Below, piece by piece: positions 22,870-35,040 of a stretch of DNA of 64,000 nucleotides (positions within the stretch are counted from its first letter, which is position 1; every line of letters starts with the position of its first letter). The notes under the pieces are model-generated. The model was given only the letters and a program-made list of their open reading frames with translations, was not told the DNA's origin and searched no databases. The DNA is from Coffea arabica (taxonomy: Eukaryota > Streptophyta > Magnoliopsida > Gentianales > Rubiaceae): NCBI RefSeq assembly GCF_036785885.1, contig NC_092312.1:10930001-10994000 (forward strand), read 5' to 3'. The position numbers and the translations under genes are program-made.

Positions 22870-23042
22870 TGTCACCGAGCTCGAGCTACTCGACGAGCTA
22901 AAATTTATTGTTCCTAATTACTCGAATCGACTCGATTTACTGTAGCAATTAGCTCAAGATCGACTCGAGATCGATTTTTCTCGAGCTCGAGTCGAGTACT
23001 TAGTCAAGTTACTCAAGCTCGATTCAAGCTACTCGAATTCTC
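22870..23042. repeat. Right subterminal repeat array of the hAT element
   Basis: Repeated GAGCTCGA, ACTCGAG and GATCGACTCGA words close to the right end, counterpart of the array at the left end. Confidence 0.75.
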
Positions 23043-23052
23043 TGCACCCCTA

Positions 23053-23060
23053 CTCCCAAT
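23053..23060 (+). repeat. hAT target-site duplication, right
   Basis: CTCCCAAT, identical to 17680-17687. Confidence 0.92.
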
Positions 23061-23213
23061 AATTTGGGCGGGCTTTTGCAACTAACCCACAAAAATTAGG
23101 AAGTAAAACAAGGCGGGGGGTAGATCAACCGGTTTTTTAAGAAAGCGTGGTCCTTAACGAAAATCGAAATTGGAATCGTCTTCCAGGGAATAGTAATAAA
23201 TACTGCTGCTACA

Positions 23214-23932
23214 GTGCTACTACATGAGCTGCATAAAACGACAGATTTAACCCTAAACTCCATTTTCTCTGGTTTCTTCCTTTATTCTTTGTCCCTTTTC
23301 TGGAAAATTTCCGCTTGGATTTCTGTCCGTTACCCTAACAGAACCCTAATCGAGCAGCTAGGTTCCAAGATATCGACTGGGAATTTCTCGCCGGCCACTT
23401 TAACCTTGAAACTTACTGGGCCGCTCAACTCTCCGTACTCATCAGACGGTAATATCATCGGTTTTTCTTTTGCTATTTTTTTAATGCTTTCTATACTTGC
23501 CTGCCAGTTTTTTTCATGTATTATTGAATCCATAACATTTTGAGATATCAATTCCCGAGTATTTTTGGCTATTTGTGGCTGATTGGATTGGAATCTTGGC
23601 CCTTTTTTTAATTCTAAATTTCGGCTAGTGGGCTTCTAGTTTTTATTACTAGAATACTTGAACTAGTTTTCTTGTGTCTGCTTTTTCAATTAATCGATAG
23701 ATTTTGTTTTGTTGGAGGTAGTTTTCTGTCTATTTTGACGGTCAAATATGAAGTGATTTTTTCAATAAAATTTCTTTTGTGGGTTTTGATGTTAACTGAT
23801 TGCTAGCTATTTCAGTCATAATGATGGAACTCCCTTTTTTTTTGTTCCTCCTTTTGCCCATTTGGATTGATATATGAAACTAACGCAGGCATTTGAAGTT
23901 GCAAATCTATTCAAAATCAGAATCAACAGAAG
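23214..23932 (+). promoter_or_regulatory. 5' leader of eIF3j with a leader intron and telo-box motifs
   Basis: The first, untranslated exon appears to end at about 23447 (CAGACG before GTAATA). It joins AG-GCATTTGAAG at about 23889, so a leader intron of about 440 bases precedes the coding start at 23933. AACCCTAA occurs at 23249-23256 and 23342-23349. This is the core of the telo-box often found in leaders and promoters of plant translation genes. The leader starts about 160 bases from the hAT element. Confidence 0.55.
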
Positions 23933-26900
23933 ATGGATTGGGGTAATGTTCTGTCTTCTTCTTTCCTCTTTAGAATCATGCTAGTCCTTGAACTAATTGC
24001 CATTTGGTACTCTTTGGGATTCTGTTGAGTGTTCATGTCTTTGCTTTAATAAATATCGTGTTCATCCTGCATTTCAGCTTTGATTTGCTCAATATTGATT
24101 CGCTGTAAATTTTCAATTCAGTTTGACGAGTGGCTATTTTTTAGGTCTCTGCGTCGTAGATTGGAGTCAGCATGAGTATGGTTGACTGAAGTGTTATTTT
24201 TTGCTTAATGGTTGTGATATACCTTTTTTCGAGGGGGTTATAAGATGTAGTTTTGCTTCATCTTTATATGTTAATTCCTGAAGTGACCATCTATTCCTTT
24301 AGACCAACTTATGGTATTTTCTTCATATTCATGTGATGTCATGTACTTGTTTGTGTTGTTGCCAAATGGTCATTTCATCTTGCTGACTTTGGAATTTGGT
24401 TAGAGTTGCAACTTATATTTATCTAGGATTGGCTGTAAAATGTTCATTGTCCATTACCCTTTTTTTAGCATTTTGTTGTTAAATTGCACTCAGAAAATTC
24501 ATGTCATTTTTAATATACTTTGTGACCACCAATATCTGCTCTTTCTTTATTAAGCTGTTGGTCATATGTTGTGTTTCAGAGGATGAACCTATTCCAGATA
24601 TTTTGAAAAAGGAACAACCTAAGACTAAAAGTTTGTGGGATGATGAAGACGTAGATGACAATGATGTGAAAGAGTCTTGGGAAGATGAAGATGAGCCTGC
24701 TGCGGTATTTTCGTTTTCTTTCTCTGTTCTGTTCAATCAATGTAAGATATATTCAGGTGTTGAATTAGAATGAGGGAATGCCACCTTAGCTAAACCATAT
24801 GCACAAAATTCCAGATAATTGTTTGTTCCGTTACTTAGCATGAGTGATAACTACATTCTTGATTTTTCTTAGTTATGTACTTTTGTCTTCTATTATTGAA
24901 GATTCTTCTAACCTTCTTCCATGGGGATCTGTATTAAGTTGCTTGAGTTATGATACTATCTTTTGGGTTTATTGATATGTTTTCCAGTTGAGTGCTTAGT
25001 TATCTTTAAAACTTGTGACACCGATTTCGTTCACCCTTGTGCTGCAAAATGCAATTTATTGTTTTTTATGTCCAAGCTAATCACTGATTGAGCTTTATTG
25101 GATTTACATACGTTTTGAACAAAATTGGATCTTTGAAGAAAGATGCAAACTTCATGCCAGAATAAGAACCGTGCAGCTTTGGTTTAGATTCGTCTGATTT
25201 ATGTATTTGCCTCTGTACTTCTGTCTTATACCCATCCTCAGGGAGTGGTCTCTGCTTTATGCATTAACCTTTTCTCCCAACTAGAAGAGTAAAACTTTTG
25301 GTGCTATTGTAGTACTTTTACCAGTAGATATCGATGGAAACATATTGTAGGATCTTCTGCTTTTGTTACCCTCTTCCATCAGCAAGTTTCTTGATGTCAT
25401 AGGAATAGATGACATGCGGCCATGTAGGTCCAAATGTTGCATGATGAGTAGAGATCACCTTTTCATATCCAACTTGAGTAACTAATTGATTGTTGATTAG
25501 AATGAATAGATGATGGTTGTTGCTTAGAAAGTCATAGCATGAGTTGCACCAAAAGCAGTTATAGGCGCCCACTTAGGTACAAATGCTGCCTGATGGCTAC
25601 AGATCGCCTTCCAATTTTTTCATTCATTTGGCTTGCCAAACTAACTGATTGTCGCTAATAAGAAGTAGATGACATTTTGTTACTTGGAAAGTTGAAGCAT
25701 GAGTTACACCAAAAGCAGCTATAGGTGTATGTAAAACTAATAAATTGTCCTGAAAATGGCTTAAGATAGGATATCTTAGATTGGAATGGTTGTGTGCATC
25801 AAGAATTCAGAATTTTGACTGTAAATGGAGTTAAAACTTTCCAGTACATCAATCCTAGGGCTTAAGTTAAACAATGTGTGGACTAGTCTATACGCGTGTT
25901 TGTACCGCATGTGGTTTAGGATGTTATGTCACTTGGGATGCATGATGTTTACAATAGTTGCTTTCGAATTGTTTATGTGCTTTATCTTGATGTATCAGGC
26001 ACCCATAGTAGAACCACCTGCTGCAAAGGTCCCAAAGAAGCCAACAGCAAAATCAGGTGAGCAGAAAGAAAAGAAAGGGAAAGCTACTGAAGTTGCAAAG
26101 GAGGAGCCACTAGATCCTGTAGAAGAAAAACTTCGCCAGCAAAGGTAATGCTTCTAAAATCTTACTTTTATTGTTTTCATAATTTCATAAATAAAGAGTG
26201 AGATGTATTTCAAGAATAAGCTTTTAAGGAAATAGAAAATGGGGCTTCAGAGATACAGAATTAGTTGGGTTGACAATGGTCTCCATTGTTGAAGGAGTAA
26301 ACATGATGAAGTGTATTTTTTGGGCGAGTTCAATCATACTTGATCCTATTTTAGCTCTAGTGGAGTGGTAATGGAAGTGCAGGTTTGACTGCCACATGGA
26401 GTCTTTAAGTGGAAAATTTTGCTTTTTATGTTTAAATGGATCTTTTGTCTGAATCATACAGCAGGAGGTATTTAGTCTGGCTGTGGTCAGTCAACTGGAG
26501 TCTTACTGTCTGCTTGATTGCTTCTAATTTCTTACTAAATGCACAGTAAATTTAGTGATACATGTACTTCAATCTGAAAAATATATTATATCGTTGCAAT
26601 GGGAGATAGTTTTTATTTATTTTCTTGAGACCATTGAAAAACAAATTTGGCTCGAGCTTATAAGCTAATTATGTTTTGTCATTTCTAAGGTCTTGTATGC
26701 CGAATTGTTTTTTTTTTTTTAAATTCACAGTTTTGTGCGTCCTCTCTTATTAGTTATTCTACTGTCTTGAAATTCACTGGTTGGTTTCTCTTTTTCTCCT
26801 CCATGTGATGATTGATCAAAATGAAATTAATAGTAAAAACATTGGACATCAGGTCAAGGAATTTGAAATTTTCTTAATCTATTGACTCATTTAAATTTTT

Positions 26901-28228
26901 GTCAGGGTAAATAACATTTGTGTGTGTGTTTTTTCGGAAATATTCAAGATGCAAATGTTGAAGAAGAAGCAACAATGAAGAAAGAGCTAACTTTGTTTAA
27001 GAGGGTTATACAATAGATTTTCTCACTGTGGGGCATCCATTAGTATACTTAGTGAGGGACAAATATAATCCTTTAATGAGCCTCTTCTACTGTAGGAGAT
27101 ACAGGTGGTTTTGCTAGAACCCAAACATCTTTCAATGGACATGAAGGACTTCTAAAATTAAGATTGTAGCATTCAAAGAAGCTAGAATAAAATGTATGTA
27201 AAATTATACATTATATGGTGTCAGCATGCTTGCTTTTGTTATGCTATCTGAATCTTGCTTCCCCCTAGATTTTAGCAGTGGAGAAGAATTCTGCTTTAGA
27301 GATGAACTTTCGAGCAGTAATTTTGTGTGTGTAGCCCTAAACCCTAAAGCATCCTTTTCCTGTGCCACTCTTTTCTTGAGAAAGCATATGAGTTTCCTTC
27401 TTTGCAAATTGAGCCTGATGAAACCAAAAGAATTATCCCATCAGGATGGAATCTCAATATCTCATAAAGAAGCCATCATGGAGCAGTACACATGTATGGA
27501 ACATAATTTGTGAATATTGTGACTTGCACATGCTCACGGTGACTTAATGAAGCATCATTCTGTCTCTTGTGCTTACTTGATCACTGGCCACTGAGTATCA
27601 TGTTTTCAATGTCTGTTCATTGGGTTTAAATATTTCTATTGCAGGCTAGTAGAAGAAGCTGATTATAAGTCCACAACTGAGCTATTTGGTAAGAGAGGTG
27701 ATGAGAAGACCCTGGACAATGTCATTCCCAAATCAGAAGGTGACTTTGCAGAATATGCAGAACTCATTTCCCACAAGCTGCGTCTTTATGAGGTCTGTTG
27801 AATTTGCTCTGCTTATGATTTCACCTTGTTGTACGATTTACTGACCATTCTGTGTTGCAACCAAATTGGGTTGATTGCAGAAAAGCTACCATTATATTGG
27901 TTTGCTCAAAGCTGTAATGAGATTATCAATGACTTCACTGAAAGGGGTGGATGCCAAGGATGTAGCCTCTTCAGTCACTGCAATTGCAAATGAAAAGATA
28001 AAAGCCGAAAAAGAAGCAAATGCCGGGAAGAAGAAGACAGGAGGTATGTTGGTCATTATCTTCTGGTTTGTTGTTAAGTAAATTGGTTTTAAACTAGTGG
28101 TGGGTTGTGAGAGACTTTTTCTCATCTCATCCGCAGGTGCAAAGAAGAAACAGTTGCATGTTGATAAAGATGAAGATGTTGGGGTTGTTGATGCATACGA
28201 TGGCTATGATGATTATGATTTCATGTGA
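23933..28228 (+). CDS. EIF3J: Eukaryotic translation initiation factor 3 subunit j
   Basis: eIF3j binds the 40S decoding centre and helps mRNA loading and start selection. Six coding exons (23933-23942, 24580-24704, 25999-26144, 27645-27792, 27881-28043, 28137-28228) sum to 684 nt, 227 residues, with no internal stop. All introns are GT-AG and phases match. The first coding exon carries only ten bases (ATG GAT TGG G). The acidic N-terminus (MDWEDEPIPD, SLWDDEDVDDNDVKESWEDE) is typical, followed by a Lys/Ala/Pro-rich linker, the conserved core (EEPLDPVEEKLRQQRLVEEA, ATTELFGKRGDEKTLDN, EYAELISHKL, YHYIGLLKAVMRLSMTSLK) and the C-terminal KKKQLHVDKDED...YDDYDFM. Length and end match plant eIF3j. 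An AATAAA signal lies at 28398-28403. No defect is seen. Confidence 0.95.
25425..25726 (+). repeat. Diverged tandem duplication in eIF3j intron 2
   Basis: The block 25425-25566 (AGGTCCAAATGTTGC to ACCAAAAGCAGTTATAGG) recurs diverged at 25574-25726 (AGGTACAAATGCTGC to ACCAAAAGCAGCTATAGG). Confidence 0.75.
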
Positions 28229-29260
28229 GCATACTTTTGGCGGACCATGTTTAGATAGGCCGATTGTTGTCAACTTTTGAGTGTTTCACACATAGAATTT
28301 TAGGATCTTGCATATACAAAGTGGAGGAGGATGATCCTGCGGCCTGTTTTCTCTCCCAATTGAGGAGACTGATTGAGTGCCATATTGTTGTCTTTTGAAT
28401 AAAAAGTTTTAAATAATTTTGATCAGTTTATTTTCTTTTTCCTACTGCTTGCTTACTGGATCGATGGATTGTTTGCTGAAGCTCGAGGAAGTATTTATAT
28501 GTTGTTACAGTAGTAAATATCATTGTGCAGTCAACTGTTAAGCATATGTTTCTGCAGTTGTTTCTTTACCTATGATTTACATCTTTTCCTCCCTGGATCT
28601 GTATTTTGCAATAGTCTTGAGCCAGATACAAAATGCTTGACTTAAATGGGAGCAAACGTTATCAAATGTTTAAGCAAGTACCGGGTGTTATCGACTGGGG
28701 AGTACTGTGGTTTTTGGCCAACAGGATTTGTGTGCAGCTACTACCACGCACCCCAGTGATGAAGGGAATACGACGGATGCCTTGTATCTCCGGTGTCCTC
28801 TCGGCCATTGCTGACTTTTGTAAAATCATGAACTTTCTGTAAATTTCCAAGCGTAACGCGATAGTTTGTCTAAAATAACGAGAAAAGTCATCTAGTGTTA
28901 TGAGAGGAGAAGAGTTCGAACTTAGAAGGGCCTGGTAGGTTTGTTCCTGGTTGATAAGATTGAGAGGCAGCTTAACGTAAGCATATCGTGATTGAGAACA
29001 ATGCGGAACGTTGGCCCCAAAAACACAATAGAAACAAGAACTACTGCAAGAATGAAAGAAAACACATTGCTACAATTGACACTGAACCTGTGAAAAATTA
29101 AACAATAGAACAGTTAAACTTCAGAATGAATAGTCATTGCTTAAGAATGGAATTTATCCTTATAGTCTTGCATCATTGTTCATCAAAAGATTGGGAATTA
29201 GATATTTATGCATACGCCATTTTCTTGATGCAGACATCTTTCTTTCTCTGTGCATTAAAA
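28229..29260. other. eIF3j 3' end and intergenic region
   Basis: It contains the eIF3j 3' untranslated region with the AATAAA at 28398. Beyond about 28450 no gene is supported. Confidence 0.5.
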
Positions 29261-29487
29261 TTGTTTCATTTTAAACCCGAGGAGTTGGGGCCAGTGGTAA
29301 GCGACTGGTAATGCGAGCAGGACGACCAAGGTACGATCCTTGCTACGCTCCTGCGATAGCTCCAGGGCCAAGCCTTCACCCTCGAGTAAGAGTCAAACTC
29401 TGCGGGCGCTCCCCGGGCCGAATCCGGATTAATCCGAAAGGGATATCGGGGGGTTAGACCAAAAAAAAAAAAATTTTGTTTCATTTT
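29261..29487 (+). mobile_element. SINE with A-tail and target duplication
   Basis: The body (29273-29475) starts with a tRNA-like promoter: box A (GCCAGTGGTAAGCGACTGG), box B-like GGTACGATCC. It ends GGGTTAGACC followed by 13 A residues. The direct repeat TTGTTTCATTTT at 29261-29272 and 29476-29487 is the target-site duplication, so the copy is full length. Its ends differ from the SINE family at 53 and 55 kb. Confidence 0.88.
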
Positions 29488-30008
29488 CTTTTTTTTCCGT
29501 CATTATTATTATTTTATATTATCTCTTAGACTTTCCAACTGAAATTTATCCATTCATTTTTTTTGGGTACAGCATTAACGCATTAGCAAATTTAAAAGGC
29601 ATTCAATGCTCTGGTCTTGAATCGATCTATTAGCGAACCATAATTTGTATATGCAAGATCCACTACCAAACATTCTATTCTACGAGTAGACCAAGCCACA
29701 AGATGTCGGCGCCATAATGGTTACACTTTTGATGAGTCTTTGGCATTCTATGTAATAGTATATAGGAATAGGACCTTTCCAAATTAAAGCTAAAGGAGGT
29801 AACTCAATTTGAGGGCACAAAATAGAATATCAGAGGCTTTGGGGACCAAGATGCGATATGCCGTGCCAGCAGTGAAAGACTACCAAATAGAGAATTCACA
29901 ATTCTCAAAAGCCCGCCACCTCCATTTTCAGCCTTCTCTCAGGTTGAAGTTGGGGAGTCTTGGTACCCCGAAAGACCAAAGCCCTGGCATTTCGGACAAC
30001 ACAACCCA
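29488..30008 (+). other. Upstream region of APC4
   Basis: It should contain the APC4 promoter and leader. An open frame from 29809 runs over the APC4 start in another frame and looks accidental. Confidence 0.4.
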
Positions 30009-33000
30009 ATGGAAACAGATGAAGCTCAGGGAATTGCAGTACCCTTCCAGCTACAATTCGACAAACCCATTGCTTCTCAGGTCCACTTTTTTTTTTTTCA
30101 CTACACTTCACTATAAACCCACGGACACTTGCAAGTTTATTCCATTTTTTCCCCTGCTTATTGTTCTGACAAAAGATTGTATTTTTATCGAGCTTTTGTA
30201 TAGATTAAAATTGCTGAATGGAACCCAGAAAAAGATTTGCTGGCCATGGTCACAGAGGACTCAAAACTCCTCCTTCATCGTTTTAACTGGCAGAGACTTT
30301 GGACCATTTCCCCCGGTATACATTGCAATCCCCACTTTTTATCTATTGATTTATTTATATCTTTTGCTTTTAGCATTTTCATCTGTCCACTTCCACTCTC
30401 CTTTTATGTACTAAGTTGTGGTCTCAGATTATGCGCGAATAAATTTCGCCGAAGTTGTTGTTGGAATTTCCCAGTTATGGATTTTTTAAATGCATTATTA
30501 GTTCAAATTATAAACTTCAAATTAAGCGAGTTACCGTCAGTTTAAATTTTTGAACTTTAGGCTTTTCAAGGTGGATCAGTTAACTAATTGTATGACGAAC
30601 TACATTACTTTGGGCCGTTAGATTGATTTAATGTTCATTTCTTGGAAATGAATGATAAGTGTTCGATAGAATGTCTGGTAGTAGCCTGCTTTTACTTGTC
30701 CCTTTTTGCTTGAGATGTTCAAGAAATTATAATAGTGTAGTTGTTAGGTATAATGTGGTAAGGAATCTAACATTTTTCTTTCTGAAGCTTATATGAAAAG
30801 AAGCTGTTTTTGTTTTTGAGGAACCCCAACATTAGATGGGACAAATAATTTGGAATTTTGAATTAAATATACTGATCATTATTTCAAAACTTGTAGTGGA
30901 ATAAGAACTTTCTTCATCTTATGTAGAGAGGTGCATCACATCCTTGTGTTGGCGTCCCGATGGTAAAGCAGTTGCAATTGGCTTTGAAGACGGAACAGTG
31001 TCATTGCATGATGTGGAGGTGAGTTAGTTTGAATTTTGACATTTTTTTTGGGAAAGATCATCCAGTTGAAGATATCAATTTTGATTAGATTGCTTCCCGA
31101 TGTAAAACTGTATCTACTAGGTTTTATACCTACTTGACTGAACTTCATATAGTTTTGAAATCCTGGATCAGACGAGATATTAGTTTTCTATGGTTTAATT
31201 TGTCCCAAAACTATGAAACAAGCAGGACTTGGTTTGATTGAGGTAGAATCCCCTTCTTCAGATAACTATGTCTATCAACTATCATGAATAGAAGGCTGGT
31301 AAACATCATTCTTTTACTGTGGATTCAGAAATTACCCTGAGGCTAAAAGTGAAGGTTCCATAATAGACCACAAATTTATTGCATCAATAAGTTGTTTGTA
31401 ATTTTACCTGGTTATGAAAACACAGTCATCTTCTACACTGGAAACTTTGTGGGTACATATTTTTGTATATATAAGTCAAGCATTTTAAAATATATCAGAC
31501 CTGGGATGAACCAAATTTGTGGCTTTCCAAAAAGGGGTTATTAGGTTTTTTAACATCTCTTTAAGAAGCATCGCAAGAATTTACTTTTGGGGAGTTATGG
31601 ATGTTTCAATTAGTTTAGTATAGTACTCTAAGCTACAATTAGCAGATAATCTCTCTTCTGTGTTAGAGGTAAGAGAAGGAATTCGGGCTCTTGCGACCGG
31701 AAGTGACAGACCTTAATTCTTGTTAGGGTTCATGAGATTAGACCATATTGGATTACAAATCCAGTTACTCGATATTTGCTTTGTTCTTGAACATGGAACC
31801 AATAATTATACTCAAAGATTTTGTTCCCTGTTACAGGGATAAAATAATGCCATGCCTGAGCATTATCTGTCCTAAGATAGCTAGTGAGTTGGTAGATTTT
31901 GACATTGACTTATTTGTTCCAAAATGGGACATATATTTCTCTATTTAAATTTATTCTAAAACAACCCTGAAATATGCACAACCTTCATTTCTAGGAAATA
32001 TGGTCAATTAGGTAATGCATATTCAATATTAAATACCTATTTGCAAATGAATAGGAATTTCAGATGTGTAGTTGCATGATTTCAAATGCCAGGATAATCA
32101 AGTTCACCTAATCTTATTCATGAATAGAATTATATGTAGATTTTTTAGAATAAAGTGGATGCCTTCTTACAGATAGTTCATCCCACTGGTTACACCCTAT
32201 ACATGGCTCTAGCGTAAGTTAGGACCATTTTATGTTATGTGTTGTTTACTTTCTGAAAGACAATTCAGTTTTTTCTTTTTTTGTCCCCTCTCAAGTTTGA
32301 GGAATTGTTAACACCATTTCATCTTGAAAAGAAAAAGCACGGAGTTGTTGAAACATTATGGTTGTGTTTGAATATGGAGAAAATGGGTCCTGGCAAAAGC
32401 CTATGGAAGCGAAATTTGATTATAGTGTAAATGGTCTGGAATCATCAGACCATAGCTGTCAAAGGCTTAGTTTATCGAATAATTATCCTTGTGATGAAAA
32501 TTTATTGCCTTTACTGCTCTCTCTGACATTTTAGCATGCACATACGCTTTGCAAGCCTAATGTAATCTGTTGTAACTATCTTTCTCATGGACATCTCTTG
32601 CTTCTTGCTTGCTGTGTAAAGCATATCTTCTTCTTTTCTTTTGGATATCATGTACTTAAGTTATCCATTTTGTATTTCTACACTAATACTGAATTGAATT
32701 TGATATTTTGGTGATTTATGGTACACATGAGCCTTCTTCATATACATCTGTCCTATAATGATACAGCAGTTAGTTATCAGATTATGTTAACACTATTACC
32801 TTGTTTCACTCAATTGATTTCTTATTTGGAATAGGGTCGAATCTAGTCATCTCTACCCTGTTCTACATATCATGGTGTATGCTCTATCTTTAACTTTATC
32901 ATGTTCTGATCTTTATGCATGTCATTTTGCTTGGGATGCATGTTACTGGAACCAGAATGGAAAGTTGTTGCGGAGCATAAAACCACATACAGTTGCTGTC

Positions 33001-35006
33001 GTGTGCCTCAGCTGGGAGGAGGATGGACAAACTATTGCAGTATGGTTTCTTTTTTTACCTTTTCTCTTTCTGTTTTCTTGTCAAGTTAATGGCATACTTT
33101 CATTGTATACTGAACACAATTAAATGCTGATCACTTTTAATAGCCATTCCATTCCAATATAATATGAATACAGGTCTATTCATCATATAGTAGCCACTTT
33201 TAATGCTGATCACTTGGCATTCCATTCGAAAACTATTATGTTATTCATTGTTGTTATTGATGTGTTCTAAACTAATTAAACTTCACCTGTATGTTAAAGA
33301 AAAACTTCTTTAAAGAAACTTGTTTCTTTATTGTGCAATGAGGTCTGGCCTACTTAAGACTTCTTTTATTTGCATGTTTTTCCAGAAACATTACGGCATC
33401 ATCAGTGGTTTACACACACTGACATACTGAAGCAAATGATTTTTTTTTTGGGAGCTATAACTTCTCATGTAATAACAATACCTTTAGACCACAAGTCAAA
33501 TCCTGTATGACTGCTGAGTATGGAGGGCTATGGATCCCGCACATGTAGGTGCAGAAAGAGAAGTTTACCCCTTTCCTTGACCTTGAGCATCTGTATGATC
33601 CTGTTGACTTTCCTAAGTTGCATATTGTTGGAAAAAAATTGTATTGCTGATATATATACATTAGGTTACGAACGGATAGCTTACTGTCTTACAAAAGAAA
33701 TAATCCTTCTGTAATGTTGTTAGCACGAAAAAATAATTTTTGAGCAAAAACAACAGGAAAGCATTATAAGATGTATTTTCCAATAAAAGCTTAAAAAAGT
33801 CTTAGCTTTTCATGAGCGAAACATTCTTCTGCTGCCGGGCTCCTAAATGAATTGCTAGGAACAGTGAGAATCTTTGTCACGCGGTACTTTTTAACAAGAT
33901 TAATTTCTCCAAAGAGTGATATGTTGTGATTCATCCTTTATTGTTGCCAATTAGCAGACATTCTGTTGCCTGTTTTCCATGTTAAGACTAGTCGTGGACT
34001 AAGGATATGCGGCATCAAATCAATGATACGTGATAGCGTTATTCACTTTAATGTGTAGCTGCTTCACTCTGGATGTTGGCGACTAATGCAATTTACTAAA
34101 GCTTGTATTATATCATTGTCAATCTATTGAAGAGCAAGCTTATCTTCTATGGGTTCACCATTTTTATCTGATTCATCTGCACTTGAACTATGGTAGTTCA
34201 ATGAAAAAAAGTGGTATAACTTCGATGAAGCTTCCTGACTCAGTGATATGGAATATACCTTAATTCTGGACTTGATGAAAATACTTGATGTTGTGTTTTA
34301 CAAGTGGTACGTGGCAATGGTGATGTTCATGTATAAAATATGGGTTTGTTAACTCAATGCTGTGACAGTATTTAACAAGCTATCTTTGCATCTCAAGTTA
34401 TGTAGACATGCATTGTCAATTTATATTTTCTGAAAATTGCTAGATTGAGCTTTCCTTTCTTTGAAGTCTTGTATGTATCTCATTTAGATTTTCATGTTAT
34501 TGTATCAGTTGGCTTTTTAAGAATAAATTCCTACGTACTGTGTTTAAATGCTTTATAATTTTTTCCATTTGTTTTCGTTCTCTTCTGGCCTATTTTATTC
34601 ACAAATATATTTGTCATTCATATTCTCTCGGGTCTGCATGAGTCCACTTCTGTACCTTTTTTTATTCCTTCTTTGTATATGGGACTAATTTTGTTCTCAT
34701 TCTTCTACAACTTTGTTATTCTCTTAATAACTGGTATTAGGATGGTAGCAATACTGTTTCAACTTATGAGGACCGCACTTCCCGTTTCTTTCCTCCTCCC
34801 CCAAGAGCTCCTAGGATGCCTGGAGTAGTTCCTGGAGACAGTGGCTTCACGGATGATAGCGAGGATTCATTCCAGGATCTATCAAACACATCGTGCCGAC
34901 GTTTTAACATCTTATGCAGTGGGGACAATGATGGAAACCTTTGTTTTAGTATTTTTGGCATATTCCCAATAGGAAAGATTGTGAGTTTATTCATCCTATG
35001 ACTGAA

Positions 35007-35040
<34 letters not shown>

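Larger units (their letters stand above)
17688..23052 (-). mobile_element. hAT-family DNA transposon, complete ends, defective
   Basis: The element is 5365 bp. It begins TAGGGGTGAAATCGAG and ends CTCTGCACCCCTA, giving terminal inverted repeats of TAGGGGTGNA, the usual plant hAT form. A perfect 8-bp target duplication (CTCCCAAT) flanks it. Both ends carry dense GAGCTCGA/TCGAGCTC words, as expected for transposase-binding subterminal repeats. Inside, on the minus strand, lie a transposase gene with stops, frameshifts and a central deletion, and, between the transposase and the left end, a fragment of elongation factor 2. Clean ends and target duplication suggest fairly recent insertion. Movement would have needed transposase from another copy. 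Confidence 0.93.

Noticed and set aside
29809-30414. 201-residue open frame, plus strand, across the APC4 start
   Set aside because: It overlaps APC4 exons 1 and 2 in another frame and passes through intron 1; APC4 itself explains the coding signal.
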